From contig LT907983.1 of NCBI GenBank assembly GCA_900230115.1, forward strand, positions 434,001-498,000: a stretch of DNA of 64,000 nucleotides. The letters are read 5' to 3'. A model generated the notes under the pieces. The model made no database searches, was not told the DNA's origin, and saw only the letters and a list, made by a program, of their open reading frames with translations. Below are positions 62,086-64,000 of this stretch, piece after piece. Source of the stretch: Spirosomataceae bacterium TFI 002. GTDB lineage: Bacteria; Bacteroidota; Bacteroidia; Cytophagales; Spirosomataceae. Position numbers and translations under genes: made by a program. The number at the start of each line of letters is the position of its first letter. The stretch's first letter is position 1.

Positions 62086-62952
62086 ATGAGTAAAAATAAA
62101 AAACTAGGCACCTATCCAGGTATTCTTATTACGATTAGTCTCACACTTGCACTCTTTTTAATAGGGTTTTGTGGTTGGTTTGCCTTGTCCACTAAGGAGT
62201 TAATTTCTTATGTAAGACAGAATATTGAAGTCCAAGTCTATTTGGATAGAAATATAGAAATGGACAAAGTTGAGCAAATTCGTAGAGAGCTAGCAGAACT
62301 CCCTCAATTGAAAATTTCCAAAATTGAATATATCTCCAAAGACAGTATTGCTACTAATTTCATGCAAGAAACTAGTGAAAAGTATGAAGAAGTATTAGGA
62401 GATAATCCATTTCGCGACGCATTTACCATTAACCTCAACCAAGACCTATTGGAAGGGAATAAAATTGAGAATCTAAAAAAAGAAATAGAAGAAATAGACG
62501 GAGTATTTGAGTTGGACTATGCTAAGGACTTCATAGATGGTATTATCGAAAATGCGAATAAAGCGTATTTAATACTATCTGCAATTGTTCTTATATTTTT
62601 AATAGCCACTTTACTTCTTATCAATAATACAATAAAACTGGCACTATATTCTCAGCGATTCATTATCAAAACAATGCAACTTGTGGGAGCCACAAATGGA
62701 TTTATTCAAAAGCCATTTCTGATTAAAGGAGTAGTTCAGGGGCTTATTGCAGGTTCCATTGCAGCAGCTTTAGTTTTTATTACACAGCAATTAGCTATAA
62801 ACGAACTTGAAGGATTATCCCTTATTCAAAACAATGAAATGATGCTAATTTTGGCAATCGTGCTTTTGGTGATGGGACCATTAATTGGTTTTTTGAGTAC
62901 TTTTCAGAGCATAACAAGATATTTAAATTTAGATTTAGACGACCTATATTAA
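62086..62952 (+). CDS. ftsX: Cell division permease FtsX
   Basis: 288 residues. The four-helix FtsX layout is: helix near the N-terminus (YPGILITISLTLALFLIGFCGWF), a periplasmic domain of ~130 residues, then three helices (AYLILSAIVLIFLIATLLLINNT, GVVQGLIAGSIAAALVFI, LILAIVLLVMGPLIGFLST). RFIIKTMQLVGATNGFIQKPFLIKG is the conserved cytoplasmic coupling region. Its ATPase partner ftsE is 8 kb away. The DUF3098 gene starts two bases after its stop. Confidence 0.93.
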   Translation: MSKNKKLGTYPGILITISLTLALFLIGFCGWFALSTKELISYVRQNIEVQVYLDRNIEMDKVEQIRRELAELPQLKISKIEYISKDSIATNFMQETSEKYEEVLGDNPFRDAFTINLNQDLLEGNKIENLKKEIEEIDGVFELDYAKDFIDGIIENANKAYLILSAIVLIFLIATLLLINNTIKLALYSQRFIIKTMQLVGATNGFIQKPFLIKGVVQGLIAGSIAAALVFITQQLAINELEGLSLIQNNEMMLILAIVLLVMGPLIGFLSTFQSITRYLNLDLDDLY

Positions 62953-62954
62953 TT

Positions 62955-63221
62955 ATGGCAAATAAAAAGGTAAAAACAAACGATTCAGTGAGTGATTTTC
63001 AGGCTCAAAATGCCTCAAACAGCTCTAATGCACTTCCTTTTGGAAAAAGCAACTATACTTTCATGCTTATAGGGATAGCAACTATTTTGGTTGGTTTTCT
63101 AATCATGACGATGGATAAGGAAGAATTTGGTTTTGGTTTCCTTGGAATAACTTTAGGACCAATCATCGTTTTTCTTGGTTTTATGATCGAGTTATATGCG
63201 ATTTTGAGAAAGAAGTCTTAA
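62955..63221 (+). CDS. DUF3098 family membrane protein
   Basis: 88 residues. A ~30-residue polar N-terminus, then two membrane helices ([18 protein letters not shown] and [22 protein letters not shown]) with MDKEEFGFG between. DUF3098 proteins commonly sit between ftsX and uppP in Bacteroidota, as here. Function unknown. Confidence 0.9.
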   Translation: MANKKVKTNDSVSDFQAQNASNSSNALPFGKSNYTFMLIGIATILVGFLIMTMDKEEFGFGFLGITLGPIIVFLGFMIELYAILRKKS

Positions 63222-63240
63222 ACCAACCAAATACTTATTA

Positions 63241-64000
63241 ATGAACACTTTTCAGGCGATTATTCTCGCCATCATTGAAGGGCTCACCGAGTTTTTACCT
63301 GTGAGCTCAACTGGACATATGATTTTGGGCTCAGCTCTCATGGGCATTAGTGACCAAGCATTTACTAAGATTTTCGAGGTCAATATTCAATTTGGAACAA
63401 TCCTTTCAGTTGTGGTTTTATACTGGAGAAGATTTCTTCAAAGCTTGGATTTCTATTACAAACTGTTGGTTGCTTTTATTCCAGCCGCAATCTTTGGCTT
63501 CTTGTTGAATGATTATATAGATGCACTTCTTGAAAATGTATGGGTCGTAGCAAGCATGTTACTTATTGGTGGTATTGTACTCGTTTTTATTGACAAGGTT
63601 TTTGAAAACAGAGAGCAAAAAGAAGATGTTAACTATAAAAACGCTTTGGTTATCGGTTTTTTCCAATGCATTGCAATGATCCCAGGTGTTTCTAGGTCTG
63701 CGGCATCAATCATTGGAGGAATGTTCCAAGGACTATCTAGAAAATCTGCTGCTGAATTCAGCTTCTTTTTGGCTGTACCCACCATGTTTGCAGCATCGGC
63801 TTATAAATTGCTCAAAGGCTACCTTGACAACGAACTAAACTTTACTAAAGAGGAAATTTCTTTGCTTGCTATTGGTAATGTTGTAGGCTTTTTAGTGGCT
63901 CTTGCTGCAATCAAATTTTTCATTAATTATTTACAAAAATATGGATTCAAAGTCTTTGGTTACTATCGAATTGCTTTGGGTATAATTATTCTGGTTTTGA
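63241..64000 (+). CDS. uppP: Undecaprenyl-diphosphate phosphatase (3' partial)
   Basis: The frame opens at the ATG at 63241 and is still open at the last base, so 253 residues are visible and the C-terminus is missing. [22 protein letters not shown] is the N-terminal catalytic block (conserved E-x-x-x-E and PVSSxxH). [22 protein letters not shown] is the second, phosphate-binding block. Several membrane helices surround these. It dephosphorylates undecaprenyl pyrophosphate to recycle the lipid carrier for peptidoglycan and surface glycans. It is the third gene of the ftsX operon. Confidence 0.95.
   Translation, partial: MNTFQAIILAIIEGLTEFLPVSSTGHMILGSALMGISDQAFTKIFEVNIQFGTILSVVVLYWRRFLQSLDFYYKLLVAFIPAAIFGFLLNDYIDALLENVWVVASMLLIGGIVLVFIDKVFENREQKEDVNYKNALVIGFFQCIAMIPGVSRSAASIIGGMFQGLSRKSAAEFSFFLAVPTMFAASAYKLLKGYLDNELNFTKEEISLLAIGNVVGFLVALAAIKFFINYLQKYGFKVFGYYRIALGIIILVL

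Overview
The window looks like chromosomal DNA from a gliding, type-IX-secreting member of the Bacteroidota, most likely a Cytophagales-type bacterium. The evidence is AT-rich DNA, GldC, a PorX response regulator with a PglZ domain, three SusC/SusD pairs, an ECF sigma/FecR pair, KdsB (hence LPS with Kdo), and promoters of the Bacteroidota form TAnnTTTG. One of these promoters sits exactly upstream of the SRP RNA. I saw no phage, insertion sequence, CRISPR array, rRNA or tRNA. I cannot name the genus from sequence alone.

Layout. 1-4.2 kb: the 3' part of a 2-oxoglutarate oxygenase-like gene, then a divergent polyamine module of a membrane-embedded spermidine-synthase-like protein, a YgiB-like lipoprotein, a YgiC/glutathionylspermidine-synthase-like ATP-grasp ligase and S-adenosylmethionine decarboxylase. 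4.3-6.5 kb: small secreted proteins, a GGCT-fold protein, gldC with a polyglutamine tail, and a DUF4197 lipoprotein. 6.6-11.5 kb: a tight operon of cinA, a lipoyl E2 acyltransferase, an MBOAT O-acyltransferase and its SGNH-like partner. 11.6-25 kb: mostly housekeeping genes (desaturase, DUF4159, LytTR, fasciclin lipoprotein, proB, rsmE, LTA-synthase-like sulfatase, type II glutamine synthetase, mtaB, ferredoxin, LuxC-like acyl-CoA reductase, pyrophosphatase).

25.3-38.3 kb is an apparent self-regulated nutrient-uptake locus. It holds an ECF sigma factor, a FecR anti-sigma factor, a SusC with an N-terminal STN signalling domain and a SusD. These are followed by two secreted proteins I cannot assign to a family and, between them, a propeller/HEAT/cytochrome c dehydrogenase-like protein. 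The substrate is unknown. It is the best candidate here for an undescribed catabolic system.

38.3-52.4 kb: dinB, a 1.1 kb gene-free stretch made of five ~148-bp tandem repeats plus a heptamer microsatellite, an M42 aminopeptidase, and an exact 5,610-bp-period tandem duplication of a SusC/SusD pair with no enzymes or regulators of its own.

52.6-64 kb: core genes again. They comprise SRP RNA, a transaldolase-like fructose-6-phosphate aldolase, ftsE, a kdsB-porX-outer membrane protein operon, a LysM/RlpA-like protein coupled to a 54-residue membrane protein and a TIGR02757 protein, an aldose epimerase, a bifunctional nuclease, a PlsC-like acyltransferase, ftsX, a DUF3098 protein and uppP, which runs off the end of the window.
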